A DNA stretch of 64,000 nt, taken from positions 20,939,540 to 21,003,539 of the forward strand of contig NW_019211459.1 of NCBI RefSeq assembly GCF_002443255.2, given 5' to 3'. Below are positions 36,401 to 47,227 of this stretch, one piece after another (positions within the stretch are counted from its first letter, which is position 1; each line of letters begins with the position of its first letter). The position numbers and the translations under genes are program-made. The notes under the pieces are model-generated. The model had not been told where the DNA came from. It made no database searches and saw nothing but the letters and a program-made list of their open reading frames with translations. This stretch comes from Varroa destructor (Eukaryota; Arthropoda; Arachnida; Mesostigmata; Varroidae).

Positions 36401-36878
36401 CTCTTCCTCTATGAGAACAGTCTATACTAAATTGTCATCTACTGAATGGAGCAAAAGTTTCTCGAGAATTTAAAACTGCCACTTGCAGCTGTAGGGCCAT
36501 CACAAAATATAAGTCCACTCACAAATTTGTTCTCTAGAGCCAAAATTTGCCCCTCCTTTGCTATAATCGATCAACAAATGAAACATGAAGTTTATTTCTT
36601 CTCTAATTTTTGAGCGATTTTTATCCCATTTTGTAGAAAATATTCGACTCTACAATATGTTCTACGTTCATTGATCCGTTTTCTAGCGTCTTCAAGCACT
36701 GACAACCCCCTGGCGAGATCTGCAATATCCGCAACAGCATCAGGCGTCAGGGACTAGCATTAACTGTGGTAACAATCGAGGTAAAACGACTACCTCAGCG
36801 ACTACAGTGAATGCTATCCTGCCTACTCCGATCACAACCACTGGGCACGATCCTCAGGATAACCAAGAGTTTAACTAA
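18343..36878 (+). CDS. DAT: Dopamine-transporter-type Na+/Cl- symporter (SLC6 family), 5' part missing from window
   Basis: Plasma-membrane symporter that takes up a monoamine, most likely dopamine, with Na+ and Cl-. The coding part seen is join(18343..18477, 22737..22962, 31272..31410, 32743..32901, 33254..33423, 34012..34162, 34621..34749, 35171..35270, 35815..35915, 36138..36308, 36687..36878). All junctions are GT/AG and in phase, giving 557 codons from TM2 to TAA. Stretches such as [52 protein letters not shown] sequence and TTPWRD point to the DAT/NET branch and closely resemble fly DAT. The first exon begins in phase 1 and needs an upstream exon ending in G to finish the glycine of the NGGGAF motif. 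That exon, with TM1 and the amine-binding aspartate, is not in the window. A specificity other than dopamine (octopamine, for example) cannot be excluded without TM1. Confidence 0.93.
18478..22736 (+). other. DAT intron (4.3 kb)
   Basis: Non-coding. A markedly C-rich, G-poor stretch lies at about 18735-18990, in sharp contrast to the AT-rich flanks. An inverted repeat sits at 22406-22434. No ORF here is recognisable. Confidence 0.85.
22406..22434. repeat. 12-bp inverted repeat with one mismatch, 5-base loop
   Basis: Arms ACAGTACTTCGT (22406-22417) and ACGGAGTACTGT (22423-22434) around loop ACATA, in a DAT intron about 300 bases before the TM3 exon. Confidence 0.85.
22737..22962 (+). CDS. DAT: DAT exon with TM3 and start of extracellular loop 2
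   Basis: Acceptor CCTTTTTCAG, donor GTAAGT; phase 1 in, phase 2 out. TM3 reads [15 protein letters not shown]. Loop 2 begins [16 protein letters not shown]: the two cysteines nine residues apart match the conserved disulphide pair, and NCS is the only N-glycosylation sequon I see in this loop. The loop is far shorter than in Drosophila. Confidence 0.95.
22963..31271 (+). other. DAT intron (8.3 kb)
   Basis: Largest intron of the gene seen here. It has no recognised coding sequence on either strand; the longest frames (25595-25927 and 28729-29055, - strand) are AT-rich and unlike known proteins. A short GC-richer island lies at about 27200-27480, and a two-part inverted repeat at 30474-30523. 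Confidence 0.8.
30474..30523. repeat. Two-part inverted repeat (9 bp + 9 bp)
   Basis: Outer arms 30474-30482 (AAAACGAAA) and 30515-30523, inner arms 30485-30493 (AGACAGACA) and 30500-30508, separated by an asymmetric internal loop and closed by TTAGCC. Both stems are perfect. Confidence 0.85.
31272..31410 (+). CDS. DAT: DAT exon with end of extracellular loop 2 and TM4
   Basis: Acceptor TTTTTTTCTAG, donor GTATAC; the first G completes the lysine of EYFK. Encodes [22 protein letters not shown]4 ([16 protein letters not shown]) and KGISTSGK. Confidence 0.95.
31411..32742 (+). other. DAT intron (1.3 kb) with a GC-richer core
   Basis: The stretch 31740-32520 is clearly richer in G+C than the other introns and carries several open frames on the - strand, including one of about 95 codons ending near 31764. 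None resembles a known protein. Direct repeats and a hairpin lie at 32631-32691, just before the TM5 exon. Confidence 0.6.
32631..32691. repeat. 13-bp direct repeat followed by an 11-bp hairpin
   Basis: AAGTTATTGCAAC occurs at 32631-32643 and 32652-32664. The perfect hairpin AAGAAGCAAAA (32665-32675) with TTTTGCTTCTT (32681-32691) follows at once. The group ends about 50 bases before the acceptor of the TM5 exon. Confidence 0.9.
32743..32901 (+). CDS. DAT: DAT exon with TM5 and extracellular loop 3
   Basis: Phase 0 at both ends; acceptor CTATTACAG, donor GTAGGT. TM5 reads [18 protein letters not shown]. The loop continues [16 protein letters not shown] and ends EVWVDAATQ at the start of TM6. 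Confidence 0.96.
33254..33423 (+). CDS. DAT: DAT exon with TM6 and TM7
   Basis: Acceptor TTAACAG; donor GTTCGT, not canonical beyond GT but the only one that keeps the frame and gives the fly-DAT length between MA and GV. TM6 carries the unwound-region motif [13 protein letters not shown], then [11 protein letters not shown]7 reads [13 protein letters not shown]. Confidence 0.95.
34012..34162 (+). CDS. DAT: DAT exon with extracellular loop 4 and TM8
   Basis: Acceptor GGGTTTTCAG, donor GTAAGT. Loop 4 reads [21 protein letters not shown]8 ends with TIGLDSS, whose Asp and Ser correspond to sodium-site-2 ligands in the family. Confidence 0.96.
34621..34749 (+). CDS. DAT: DAT exon with end of TM8, intracellular loop 4 and TM9
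   Basis: Phase 0 at both ends, 43 codons: [25 protein letters not shown], then TM9 ([18 protein letters not shown]). Acceptor AACATTTTCAG, donor GTATAT. Confidence 0.96.
35171..35270 (+). CDS. DAT: DAT exon with TM10
   Basis: Acceptor CCACTTCAG, donor GTAAGA; leaves in phase 1. Reads [20 protein letters not shown], continuing [14 protein letters not shown], typical of loop 5 and TM10. Confidence 0.96.
35815..35915 (+). CDS. DAT: DAT exon with intracellular loop 5 and start of TM11
   Basis: Acceptor TTCTGCTTGTAG, donor GTATGA. Reads [13 protein letters not shown], then [15 protein letters not shown]. Fly DAT has NRFSEDIRDM and CWRFVAPIFLL at the same places. Confidence 0.95.
36138..36308 (+). 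CDS. DAT: DAT exon with end of TM11 and TM12
   Basis: Phase 0 at both ends, 57 codons; acceptor TTTTTGTGGCAG, donor GTGAAC. Encodes the loop [14 protein letters not shown]12 ([15 protein letters not shown]) and [12 protein letters not shown]. Confidence 0.95.
36687..36878 (+). CDS. DAT: DAT terminal exon, cytoplasmic C-terminus
   Basis: Acceptor GTTTTCTAG. Begins [11 protein letters not shown], the conserved juxtamembrane segment, followed by about 50 polar residues rich in Thr, Gln and Asn ending QEFN, then TAA at 36876-36878. The tail is not conserved with fly or human. Confidence 0.93.
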   Translation, partial: RLQALTTPWRDLQYPQQHQASGTSINCGNNRGKTTTSATTVNAILPTPITTTGHDPQDNQEFN

Positions 36879-37848
36879 ATCGGATGGGTCGGCCAATGTG
36901 CCATCAGTTGTTTTACGACAATATAGTATCATAGGCCGAATCTTCACCGAGAGCAGCACAAGCCTAAATGAAAGTGATATTTAGATTACCGCCGACAGCA
37001 AACATTGTCATTGAAATTATTATCATTAATTAATATAAATTATTAGATTTATACATTGCAACTATTACATATTTGTCGATTCGAAATGACCCAGCGATCA
37101 ACCCAGTAATTGTTAATTAATGCAAAAATATTTAGCATCTTAGTTGTGTATGTATTTGCCGGAAATAACAAGTCATCATCAAGAATCTAGAGGAATATGG
37201 CATGGGTGGCCAGGTATTTTGTGTTTACGAAGATAGCTAGCCAGATGCGTGCGCCATGCAAATAAGTGCCACAAGTAAAATGGAGTGACCATTATGTCTG
37301 TGTCACACGGATAAGTTATAGCAAACTTATATTAGTGCAGCAGTTAGTATTATTAATATTAGACGCTCTTTTATATTGGCACACTGTTCATGCTACAGCC
37401 AGCGTTCTTAACGCAGAAGAATGGATCAGCACAACACTTAGTGTCACTATAACGGTTACTCAACATGAGGCAATTGATTGAAATATACACATAAACTTAA
37501 TCTATATAACAAGTTATAGACGAATTATAATCGTCTAGGAATAGCGTCGTCGGCAACTTATAACTGAGCGGATATTGTACTGTCGGACCATATCATTTAG
37601 CCTTGTTCAGTAATAGAATTTTGTTCCCTCAAAGCATATGGATGAGACCAATCATCTGGGGAAGAAAAATGCTATATGGATCCGAGTGTCGCTAGTGGCT
37701 AGAATGGATCTTTGTTAATTGCTATGCTCATTTGATAAGCAGCTTTCGTTATCACCGAGGTAATCAAATCTGTCGATTATCGGCATCTGCCGCGTAGATA
37801 TGGAGTATTGTGCAAAAGCGCTTTACCCGGAATGAGATTACAAGTGTG

Positions 37849-37884
37849 TTTTTTCTTTTTTTTTTCTTTTTTTTTTTTTTTTTT
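37849..37884. repeat. T-rich tract
   Basis: T run interrupted only by two C, in the 3' flank of DAT. Confidence 0.9.
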
Positions 37885-38506
37885 GACTAACCGTGATTGA
37901 ATTGAACCGACAAAGAAAAACTGCGAATTGATCTAATGAAACTCCAATTCCTGTATAGGTTCTTCGATGGGAATGTTCAAGCAGACCGCATGAATATCTT
38001 AGGCGTTATCTAATCGTCATGAGCAGCTGGCTTACATAGCTGATTTTTTGCAAATTTAAATTGGACATACTGTTATACCTTAGGACGACCTGATCCGCCA
38101 ATGGCTGACGTCTTTGGGGAAACAAAAAAGGAGGGCAATACGATCAGAAGTTACACGAAGTTGAATGGTGCCAAATCTCAAGATAAATTTACCTCCTATC
38201 CCTCATACATAATGTCCCCATAAAGTGCAGTAGTCGGAGATACGAATTTGAACTATACAGGAAATATGTGTGCAGTAGAACATTGACTGTAAATATTGAG
38301 TAGGCGATCTGCGGAACGCTTTATTAAATTAAATGATCAAATTTTAAATCAGGTGAATGCGTCCGTTATCAACAAGTATTTACGAGTTTCAATTTTGCCG
38401 CATTATGCCGTTTCAATACTATGTACAATAGTGTAAATCTATGTATAATATTTAATTCATTCACTAGCGTGAAATTGGTGCCATAATACAGTTAGACGTG
38501 CGATAG

Positions 38507-38510
<4 letters not shown>

Positions 38511-38567
<57 letters not shown>
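38511..38567. repeat. (AT)n microsatellite
   Basis: About 28 uninterrupted AT units; the longest simple repeat in the window. Confidence 0.97.
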
Positions 38568-38571
<4 letters not shown>

Positions 38572-40807
38572 AGGCCAATCCGGCGGACTTACAAATTGAG
38601 TATCTTTCGAACTAGGCATCGTTAGCAGACGAGATTTAGCCTGTAAATACTCCAGTCTCATAGAACCTGTCGAGGACTGGTGGAAACATTGGACAAAAAC
38701 ACCTTAAGCAAAAGCACAATATCAGAATGGCGTAAACGTTTCACAAACGAATTGGACTGTTGAAGACCAGCGAGAAAGTGACTAGATGTCGGAATCCGAA
38801 GGATAAGAACGCGTTGAGCAATCGAGGAGGCTTTGAGAAGTCTGAAATTTACAAGTTCTCTCGGTCGAAACTGGTGTGTCACATGTAATAGGTTACAGAA
38901 TGATAAGCCAAATGCTGAAAACGCGCAAACTGAGTAAAAAATGACTTCTCCGTAAATTGACCCCAGATCAGCTGGAAATGTGTGTAGCATATTCTACGTG
39001 CAATTTGAAGTACTTAAATCAATAAAAAAAAAAAAAAGCTTGCCCGGAGCATACAGTCGCTACGTGTCGTCCTATAGATGTATCGAGTTCATTGGCAGTG
39101 TCGACTACGTTCGGACGAAGATGATAGTACTACTTGTAATGGACAGTAGGAACCATGAAATATTTGCCGAAAATGAAGCAATGAATACAATTTGCTGTCT
39201 CGAGAGACTCATGGATTGCTAGCACGTCTATCGAAGGCATGCAGTCCTCGGACCAGTCGCCGAATCTCATCGCTATGACTCAACTATTTCCTGGATTGAG
39301 CAAAGCAATCTAGAACGTTGACTTCAACCCGCTTGTTCTTCGGATCTAGGCTTATGTGGTTACAAGGCTTCCCTTCCCTAAAACAAGGAACTGTCCGATA
39401 AGCATATCACACTATTGATTTACTTTAAAAATCCATCGATAGAGAGATTACGTATGAAAACGCAGATGTAGATTTGTAGCTTGCTAGAAACCGCTAACAC
39501 TCCAAGACAATTACGAAGAAATTGAAAGAATAGAAACCATGATTCTAGCTGATTTAGTTCAAAAGCTACTAAGTTTCAAAGCCCGCCGGATCCGCTTGCA
39601 ACGACTATATACAAATATATGTAAGGGTTGGTAAGTAAAAACAACTGCCCTCGTATAGGTGAAATCTGGCAAAAGCTATTCTGTCTCTAAAAATGTATCT
39701 CGTCACGAAGCAGCTAACTGCATTTATGCTCATTCACCCTTCCCGAACAAAAAGACACGTGTAGGAAATTAGATATCTAATGTATAACTTTGTCTTTTAC
39801 TTTATATGAAAGATACAGCCCTTGGTCGATTCTTATCACTACCATATATCCCTGCGCGAGTCTCACCTTGCCCAGTCCAATTAGTATATTAAGGAAAAGT
39901 CGATACAGGGCGCTACATCTAGTACGTGATAAAAAAATACTGGATTAGGCATTAGGACAAAGAGATAACTAAACGTCAATGGAATGAGTGAACCAAGAAG
40001 TGCGCTATAACAAGCCGCCAAATGAGACTGCCATACGCCAACCATTAGGTTACCGTATGAAACAGGTCTGTAGCATCCCCATCAATCGCGTGACCGATCG
40101 TGCTCGAATAGCTGTTTTTTTTTCTCTCCTCTAATCCATTGTATCTATTTGAGTAAGTGCCAACTGGAAATTTTCTAAACAATTGCTTCCTACAATTCAC
40201 TGATAAGTAAATAAGCATCATATCATCCTAGTAAATGAGATAGGATCGTAGATAGGTAATTGCGTCCTGTTCGGAGCGCGCATAGAAGACTGTTGTGAGA
40301 CTTGAAAAAGAAACACGCTACTACCTAGCAAGACTGGGGTGATTTAGTTACGGCGTAAATACACTATTTTGCACTGATAGATAATAATATAATCTATAAT
40401 CAATAGTGTTGTTATTATTATCATGAATATATCACATTTGATTTGACTAATTGTCGATAGAGCGTACCCATATGAATTTGGTGATGTTATCGATAGTGGG
40501 TCGGCTACTACCGCTATCACCCTCCCACCTTGTTCGATTTCTAGCGATCTCTTCTTGAAATGACACATCGTATGTATAAGTTTGTCCCTACGTGCGGACA
40601 TTCAAATATCCCTATTGCTGTTGTACGTACGGGTTGGCTACGACGCTCAACGAGTTGAAGGTGTTCCCACATGAACATTACTAGCATACGGATACGCAAA
40701 GTGTACCTATTACCGTACGATTGTTATCTATTTGTCGATGCTCCATGTCAGCGGTATTCGTTCGAGTACCATTAAAAAGATTGCTATGACAAGTATCCGG
40801 GCATATG

Positions 40808-40825
40808 TATATATATATATATATA
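40808..40825. repeat. Short (TA)n run
   Basis: Nine TA units next to CGTACGTAC. Confidence 0.85.
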
Positions 40826-43800
40826 CGTACGTCATCAACATTAATTTTTATATATAATGAAATAATAAGCAATGGAACGGCGAAGAAATTCTGGCTGACA
40901 CAAATATTGTCACGTGTTTCGTGCTTATCGTGGTATAACTCCTACACATAGATATTGAAAGTCGCTAATAACGGCAAAATGATGATATCAATTGAAGACT
41001 GTTTTAAAATATATCCAGTGCGTGAAAAACGTGACCGTCAAAGATAATATTAGGGTTATACCGATACCATGACATAGATAATAATAGTATTATTATTACT
41101 AATAATAGTATTAAATATGTTCTATAATAAGCTTGATGTTTTGGCAGTAGAAAATATTATAGGCAGTTAAACGGTTGTTTTTTTACTGCCAACTCCTGAA
41201 TCTTAGTGTTTCAATCACTCTGCAGAGCCGCTCAGTGGGTCATACGCATTTGCATGTTCTATTGACAGCGTAGCGAAAGTGGACAGTCGGTAGTAAAAGT
41301 GAAATTCATAGAAGGAAACCTAAAGGATACCTAAACCTACCTAAGAGATACATAACTAACACGGCTTAACATACGTATTATGCTTAACAAAAACAACATC
41401 TTTTTTTTTTGTTTGTTTTTTCTTCCTAGCTTCGTTCTCTTTAATAAAATTCCAGTGTTCATAGGATTATCCCATGCGTGTTATCTTAGGGCATAGCTTG
41501 TATCGAATCCTGCACTCATTCGTCTCGTATTAGCGGAAAATTGTCCAAATACGTAGGTTTGATATTATTATACGATTGTTCAGATATGTGAACTGTTGAC
41601 AACGTCCAGCTATAAGAAATGAGAAAAGGCTAGCCCAGTCGGGCCTTCTGGGTCGGTGGCCTAGTTCTCACCTGGAAAACGACCTTTAGAGAGCTAGTAG
41701 CGAAGTACTTTTGCAAGAACTAGATCTGGGTGTGTCGAGCACTGGGCCAAACCGTGTAGAGGAACTAGCTCTATCCTTATGTTCAGGCAAGAAAGGCGTT
41801 GGCGTCTCGTAGCACTACCCTATGACCCAAAGGCATCCACTCACAGCCTGAGGCGCCAGCGAGTCAAAAAACATGACCCAGAATTTGACATGTCTTGCTG
41901 AACACCCAATCTTTCCCGGAGGCACATCCCTAAGGGCTTTGGCAATCACTCCCCAGGCTTTGAATGAACTGTCCATTATGCATTCGGCAACAAATCGTTT
42001 TCGATATACTTTGCTATTATAATACTTGCTATGTTTATTTAGCTCAGCACGTAAACGGTAGCATCTACATGACTTCATAGTGAAGTTATTACTCGTATAT
42101 TTCTTAAACAGGTAAGCGGAACATTTAACACACAAAAAGAGAGTAAAGGATGTTTCTATACTGTGCTGTAACACAATGAGACTAATCAACTGAAGTCTTA
42201 GAATCAAATAGCCTTCTTTCGTTGATAAAGAACAAATTATAGGATCATCAACCAACAGAACAATGGCGATGTCTCATCATCACCTACATAAGCGTCAGAA
42301 TAGTTTAACCAGTTCGAGGTCGAACGCCTTCTATCGCGAAGCGAGTGCAGTAGTAGGAAGCGAATAGCCAGCCTTAGCTCGCAAGGCCTTTCCTACCCCC
42401 TTTCCCAGCTTACCTAACGTCGAAAGCCTTAACGTCATATCAAGGACCAAAGCTGCTACTCTGCTAAGCTCGTCCACCCTGCTCCTTTTACGGCTATAGA
42501 CGCAAAACAATCTGTAGGCAAACACAGCACAGTGGCCCTCACAGTGCAGCTGCTCTGAAAGAAAAGGTCACGGAACGGCGTATACCAGCCTACAGAAAAG
42601 AAAGATCTGGTGATACAAGTTAGCATAGGCATCGTGTTTCCGTGCGGTACGTTTTCACACACCGAAGTCGCCATCATCCATTGAAGTCTCGTCGAAAACA
42701 GGTCGTGAAAACAGAAGGTGCGTCGACAGAACATTTAGCGGACCTGTATTCCCATGCTGTGATATACATTATCTATTTATCATCTATTCAGAAATTTTGC
42801 TGTAAGATCCGGCCATTGCTTTCACAATTATTGAAGAGAAATATGAACGGTGTATGTGTCCGAAATTTCGCAAGGCAATATTGACAATTCAATTAGGAGG
42901 ACAAATTAATAAGGAGGGTTATGACTGAGTAGTTCGCGAACGAAATAGAGGATATAGTCGATTTTTCAAAACGAAGGTTTACAGAAGGCAGTAATAAGCA
43001 ATGATAGCGGCAATATCTATTGGCATCTTGTCGTGAGCTGCACATAAAGCAAGCTAGTTAAACGTGACAATCAAAACCCAACGTAAAAGCTTATATTGAC
43101 CCTAGCCCGCTCCAAACAGCGTATTTAAATGTTCATGTACAATATATCAATGATCGGAAGCAGACAGCCTTTCTTTCTAAAATCAAGATAAAATGATTGA
43201 CAAAAAAGCCGACCATAATGTTCATACTAATTCAGTAGTGTTCTTCAAGCACTCAGTGAAGGTCGATCGGTGGAACAGCACTAAAATACTGGAATACATA
43301 AAATCGCTAAAATAAACCAATATGAAAATTCATCAAGGCCTAACAAATTAATCGGTAAGTTGGAGGAAAACTTAAGAGAACATTTTTTTAAATCTTCAAA
43401 TTAGACCCATCGGGCCAGTAACAGCTTCCTCCGCGGACAACTGGTTCTATACACGTGATTTGTAATGATACTAATATTAACAGATTTGTATCACAAGTGA
43501 GCATGTCCTTTACGAAATCTTGCAACTCTCAGCAATGGCCATTAATTTATGTTCAAGGTATTTAAGTATTCTGAAAAGTAGATCACACATCATTAAGCCC
43601 ATTGCTCTATGCACGTATAACTTACTCGATGTATGAACGCAGTTTTTTATACCTTATACGCATACCTTATACATGTATGTCTACTATGAAATACAACTTG
43701 GAAAATCCTCAGTGGACTGCGTCTTCAACTGCCCTTTAACGCATCCATAGGCCTCCGTGCCTTAGTAGTTTTTGACAGAACAAAGAAGCTACCCATATAC

Positions 43801-44269
43801 TGTAAACGACGGGCAGCTCACAACTGTGCTATGGCGTCAATTCCAATCAAAAAAAGCCCAGAAATTTCCCCATATTTTAGAGATTTGCCTTGCCGCGTCG
43901 GCCATAAACGTCTATTCATTGAATTCATTTTCCGTAGAATGAGCAAACAAATATCCAAGCTGCCAACGTTAATCCACGACATAACCATATATTGGGCTTT
44001 CAGACCAGATATATATCGGACCTAGCCCTGAAGTAACTTTTGGGTTTTTCGTTAGCATTCAAATTTATGAGTCGAGAGACGATTGTTCAGAGGAAGCTTG
44101 TCCATTTTGTTCAAGTCTAATTAAGCTTTCGGCAATCGATTTTCATAGGTACATTCTACGTTAGCCATTGATAAATTCTCGTCTGCTAAATACTTCCATC
44201 CGACAACATTGGAAGAGCGGGTTTCATCATCATTCGATGTGCATAATTTGCAATTTGCTTTCTGTACAG

Positions 44270-44470
44270 ATGTACTACTACGACGCAGCTCATCGACACG
44301 CTCTGTACGCGAAGGAGCTCCAATCAGACCGCGATCGCTGGAACTTGAGTCGGGCCACGCGCGACGCGGTCATTTCAGCTCATTGTCCTCCTTACCTTCA
44401 GATAGGCAGTGCCGCTCCCACGCTGCTCAATCGACTTACTGCGCCTGTTTACTATTCATCTTCGCAAAGG
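44270..44470 (+). CDS. Candidate exon, unknown protein
   Basis: I do not recognise it. A pyrimidine-containing acceptor (TTGCTTTCTGTACAG) leads directly into ATG, and 67 whole codons later AGG is followed by GTCAGT, a plausible donor. The segment is much richer in G+C than its flanks. The frame begins MYYYDAAHRHALYAKELQSD and continues polar and Arg-rich without stops, staying open to 44575. The +1 frame is also open (44209-44478), which weakens the case. No partner exon was found nearby. Confidence 0.25.
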
Positions 44471-44701
44471 GTCAGTAGGGAACGCGCGTCAGAGAAGTGC
44501 CTATTCACAAGGATGATCCATACGTTCTGCCGTTGCGGGTCAAAATGTACTTTTCTTTATGACATGTTGGTTTAAACGAGCAATACTGTGTTACTTAAAT
44601 GTGTCCATGTGACCTTTTACTCACCGAGGTTTTCAATAGGCTTGCTTGACGTATACAGAATTCAAATTGTGGCTAGAGAAAGACAACGAAAAACGCTTCG
44701 G

Positions 44702-44756
44702 CCTGCCCGTCCGTCTATCTACCTATTTAATATGAACAGGTAGATAGAGGGACAGG
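44702..44756. repeat. Inverted repeat, perfect 11-bp inner stem
   Basis: Inner arms 44714-44724 (TCTATCTACCT) and 44738-44748, 13-base loop. Outer arms CCTGCCC and GGGACAGG extend it imperfectly to 44702 and 44756. Confidence 0.85.
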
Positions 44757-46872
44757 TCATCGGAACAACCTAGACGTTTCAACGCATTGTCCACGTGCTG
44801 TCGGGACCAAAGTCGAAGTCAGCTAATGTTGAAAATCATACATGATGCGACAGTGTCCTGGCAAGACCGATACCTTTTTCGTTAGATGGGCATATGGCCA
44901 CGCCTATTGTACACTTTCGAATGCGATGAACCATCTTGTTCCCAGATGTATAGAAGAACACGTTAATGAGCATTGATTGAGTCTTACATGCATGTTAAGC
45001 GTTGCGTGCTGAACTCTATGTTGGCCATCACTAGTAGAACAAGGGTGTGAAAGGGTGTTTAAATTATAGGTATTTGTAGGCCTGAAAAAGAACAGCAAAA
45101 AGGTCATCGGTAATTGACTATCCGTAGGGTATGATTCACAACTCCCTACAATGTATACTGTAACACAAGCTGTAGCAAAATTCAATAATAATTCAGACTT
45201 ATGTGATTGGATAATGTTATTTAATAGAAGTTGAAAACCACTTAAGTATATGAACAAGGAATATGTTTATTCGAAGAACTTGCATATGTTCGTCAAGAAA
45301 CTTTATTCAGTAGTTCTAATTGGTTGTATAAATCATTACAGATCCCATACCACAGGCGAAAGGTGACCACCTGGTACCGCTTTTAAGGCACTGTTTCTGG
45401 CTCCATATCACATGAAGCCTATGCGTTGTTTTGACATAGCGATATTTCTACTTACATCGAAATCTCAACTACTTCACTAGAGATGTTCATATTGTATCAT
45501 CTGCAACTACAGTTGATTAACTTGCCTCGGTAAAGTGGCGAGGAGCTCTACAAGTTTACCAAAACAAGTTTTCTATATGTTCTATGAACAATAAGAACAG
45601 TGTATAATAAATGTTGTGTCATAAAAGTTATTAACTTTCGTTTTGTTTCGTAAGATGTTCAAGTGAACATCTAATAGACAATGATTAGGACGCAACCGCT
45701 GTTTATGCTCGTTGTTAATGGCTTACCACGACGTCGTAAACGGGGAAACCTTGAAGTCTGGCTGTACGCAGGCCATCTATGCTTAACACCTAGCGGCCCC
45801 GACGAAAAGGCCCCAATTGATAGCTATTAACTCAAAACAGCCAAAAAGTATGTTCTGAAGCTGCGCAAAGTAGCGCTTACGGGTTTCGTCAACTACTCAG
45901 TAAGTGTCTTATCTAGAACTTAACGTTCGCTGCAAAGCAAGGACTACAAGTTCTAAGCCTGTAGACAATGTCGCGAAGGGGAAGCACAGATTCTCCGTAG
46001 CAGCGAGGCTCCATGCCGTGACGGCATGAAAGACCCATCTGTGAGATCATTAGTGATTTTTTATTCAAAACTCACAGATTCCGATGTGTTGCACTAAGGC
46101 TTCATCTGTCAAATCGTCAAAATAAAGTACAGTCTTATAAAGCCAGTTTATGACATGGGATGCAACCGTTCGAGTACGTTGCCCACCCACTTGATAAAAA
46201 AAAAGGTGCACCTTTTTATGCGAGGTAAAACATGCGTCCGCCATAAATGTGTAATAAAAATTTAGAAAAGATCGTGAAGACGATCTTCCATATGATGTTA
46301 CGCGGAATGCTGCAGCATCTAGAGTTCCGTGGCACCGTTTCTATCATCTAATGTATAATACATGTATTTGAATTAATATATAGGTTACAAATGTATATAA
46401 AAATGTTGTGACAACTAGGTAGTCCCGATGCTAAATACCGGTATGCTCGATATTTACAGTTGTGAGTGTTTTGCAAGTAGGACTAACGCTAACAATACGA
46501 TGAACAATATGCCCCATACAGCTAAGGTCTAAGCATCTGGTGTTGTTTAGAACTTTCTTGTTCGCGTAAATCTTGCAGGGGCATAAGCTCAGTTTCTCTC
46601 ACACATCCTGTGCTGGAGCCTATCTAGAGAGCAATGTACGTGCAACATTATTAAAAAATACTAAGACCAAACGCAAAAAGTTTTTCGAAAAGGGTTTGCC
46701 TTATCGCTTTATGGACACGTATTTCTGTCTATCTTTTTTTAAAGATACTATCTTTACGAAGTCCATTCCATTCTAAAATACCTATTAATAAACCCAACAT
46801 ATGAGAGAGCCTACACATATGCAGAAGCCGGTATTACGTCGTATCTATTTTATATATTCATTACACCTACCT

Positions 46873-46917
46873 CACGTATAGAAACTTTAAGTGAGTAAAA
46901 TTTTTTTATGAACAACA
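46873..46917 (+). repeat. Repeat block R3, copy A
   Basis: CACGTATAGAAACTTTAAG... matches 48632-48675 in the same orientation, differing in the length of a T run. It lies directly before block R1 copy A. Confidence 0.9.
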
Positions 46918-46924
46918 GCTAATG

Positions 46925-47227
46925 CTTCGGATAACACTTCGTAATGAGTCGAGTAATATGTTTAGTGTAACTGTACTTATTTTTGCGTCTTTTTATGAAA
47001 GAAATTATTTTGATTTCGCCCAGCACCCCCCTTTGACCCCCTTCGAATCATATGTTTTATTTATCAAGGCGAATATTCTGTTTTAATACTTTTTTCAGTA
47101 GCTAGTTAGATTATCTTTCATTTCTAATCTTTTTAGCTGGAGTTTTAGAACTGTCACTTGACTTCACAAGCATGAGCAAAGGGCTGATTCGTTGCCAGAA
47201 ATCCCTTGGGCTAATTAAATTTGAATT
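46925..47227 (+). repeat. Repeat block R1, copy A (303 bp)
   Basis: Matches 49779-50081 base for base at a constant offset of 2854, with two substitutions, both near the right end. It carries no recognisable coding sequence. Confidence 0.95.

Larger units (their letters stand above)
32902..36686 (+). other. Seven short introns of the DAT 3' half
   Basis: Introns 32902-33253, 33424-34011, 34163-34620, 34750-35170, 35271-35814, 35916-36137 and 36309-36686. All are AT-rich with GT and AG ends and no recognisable content. Failure to splice the last one would extend exon 36138 by 55 codons to a TAA at 36471-36473. Confidence 0.9.

Noticed and set aside
38464..38661. Minus-strand frame with a long Tyr-Ile repeat
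   Set aside because: It is just translation of the (AT)n microsatellite at 38511-38567.
41815..42255. 146-codon minus-strand open frame, the longest outside the three genes
   Set aside because: Mixed composition, no recognisable domain, and no intron or promoter context. Kept only as a possibility.
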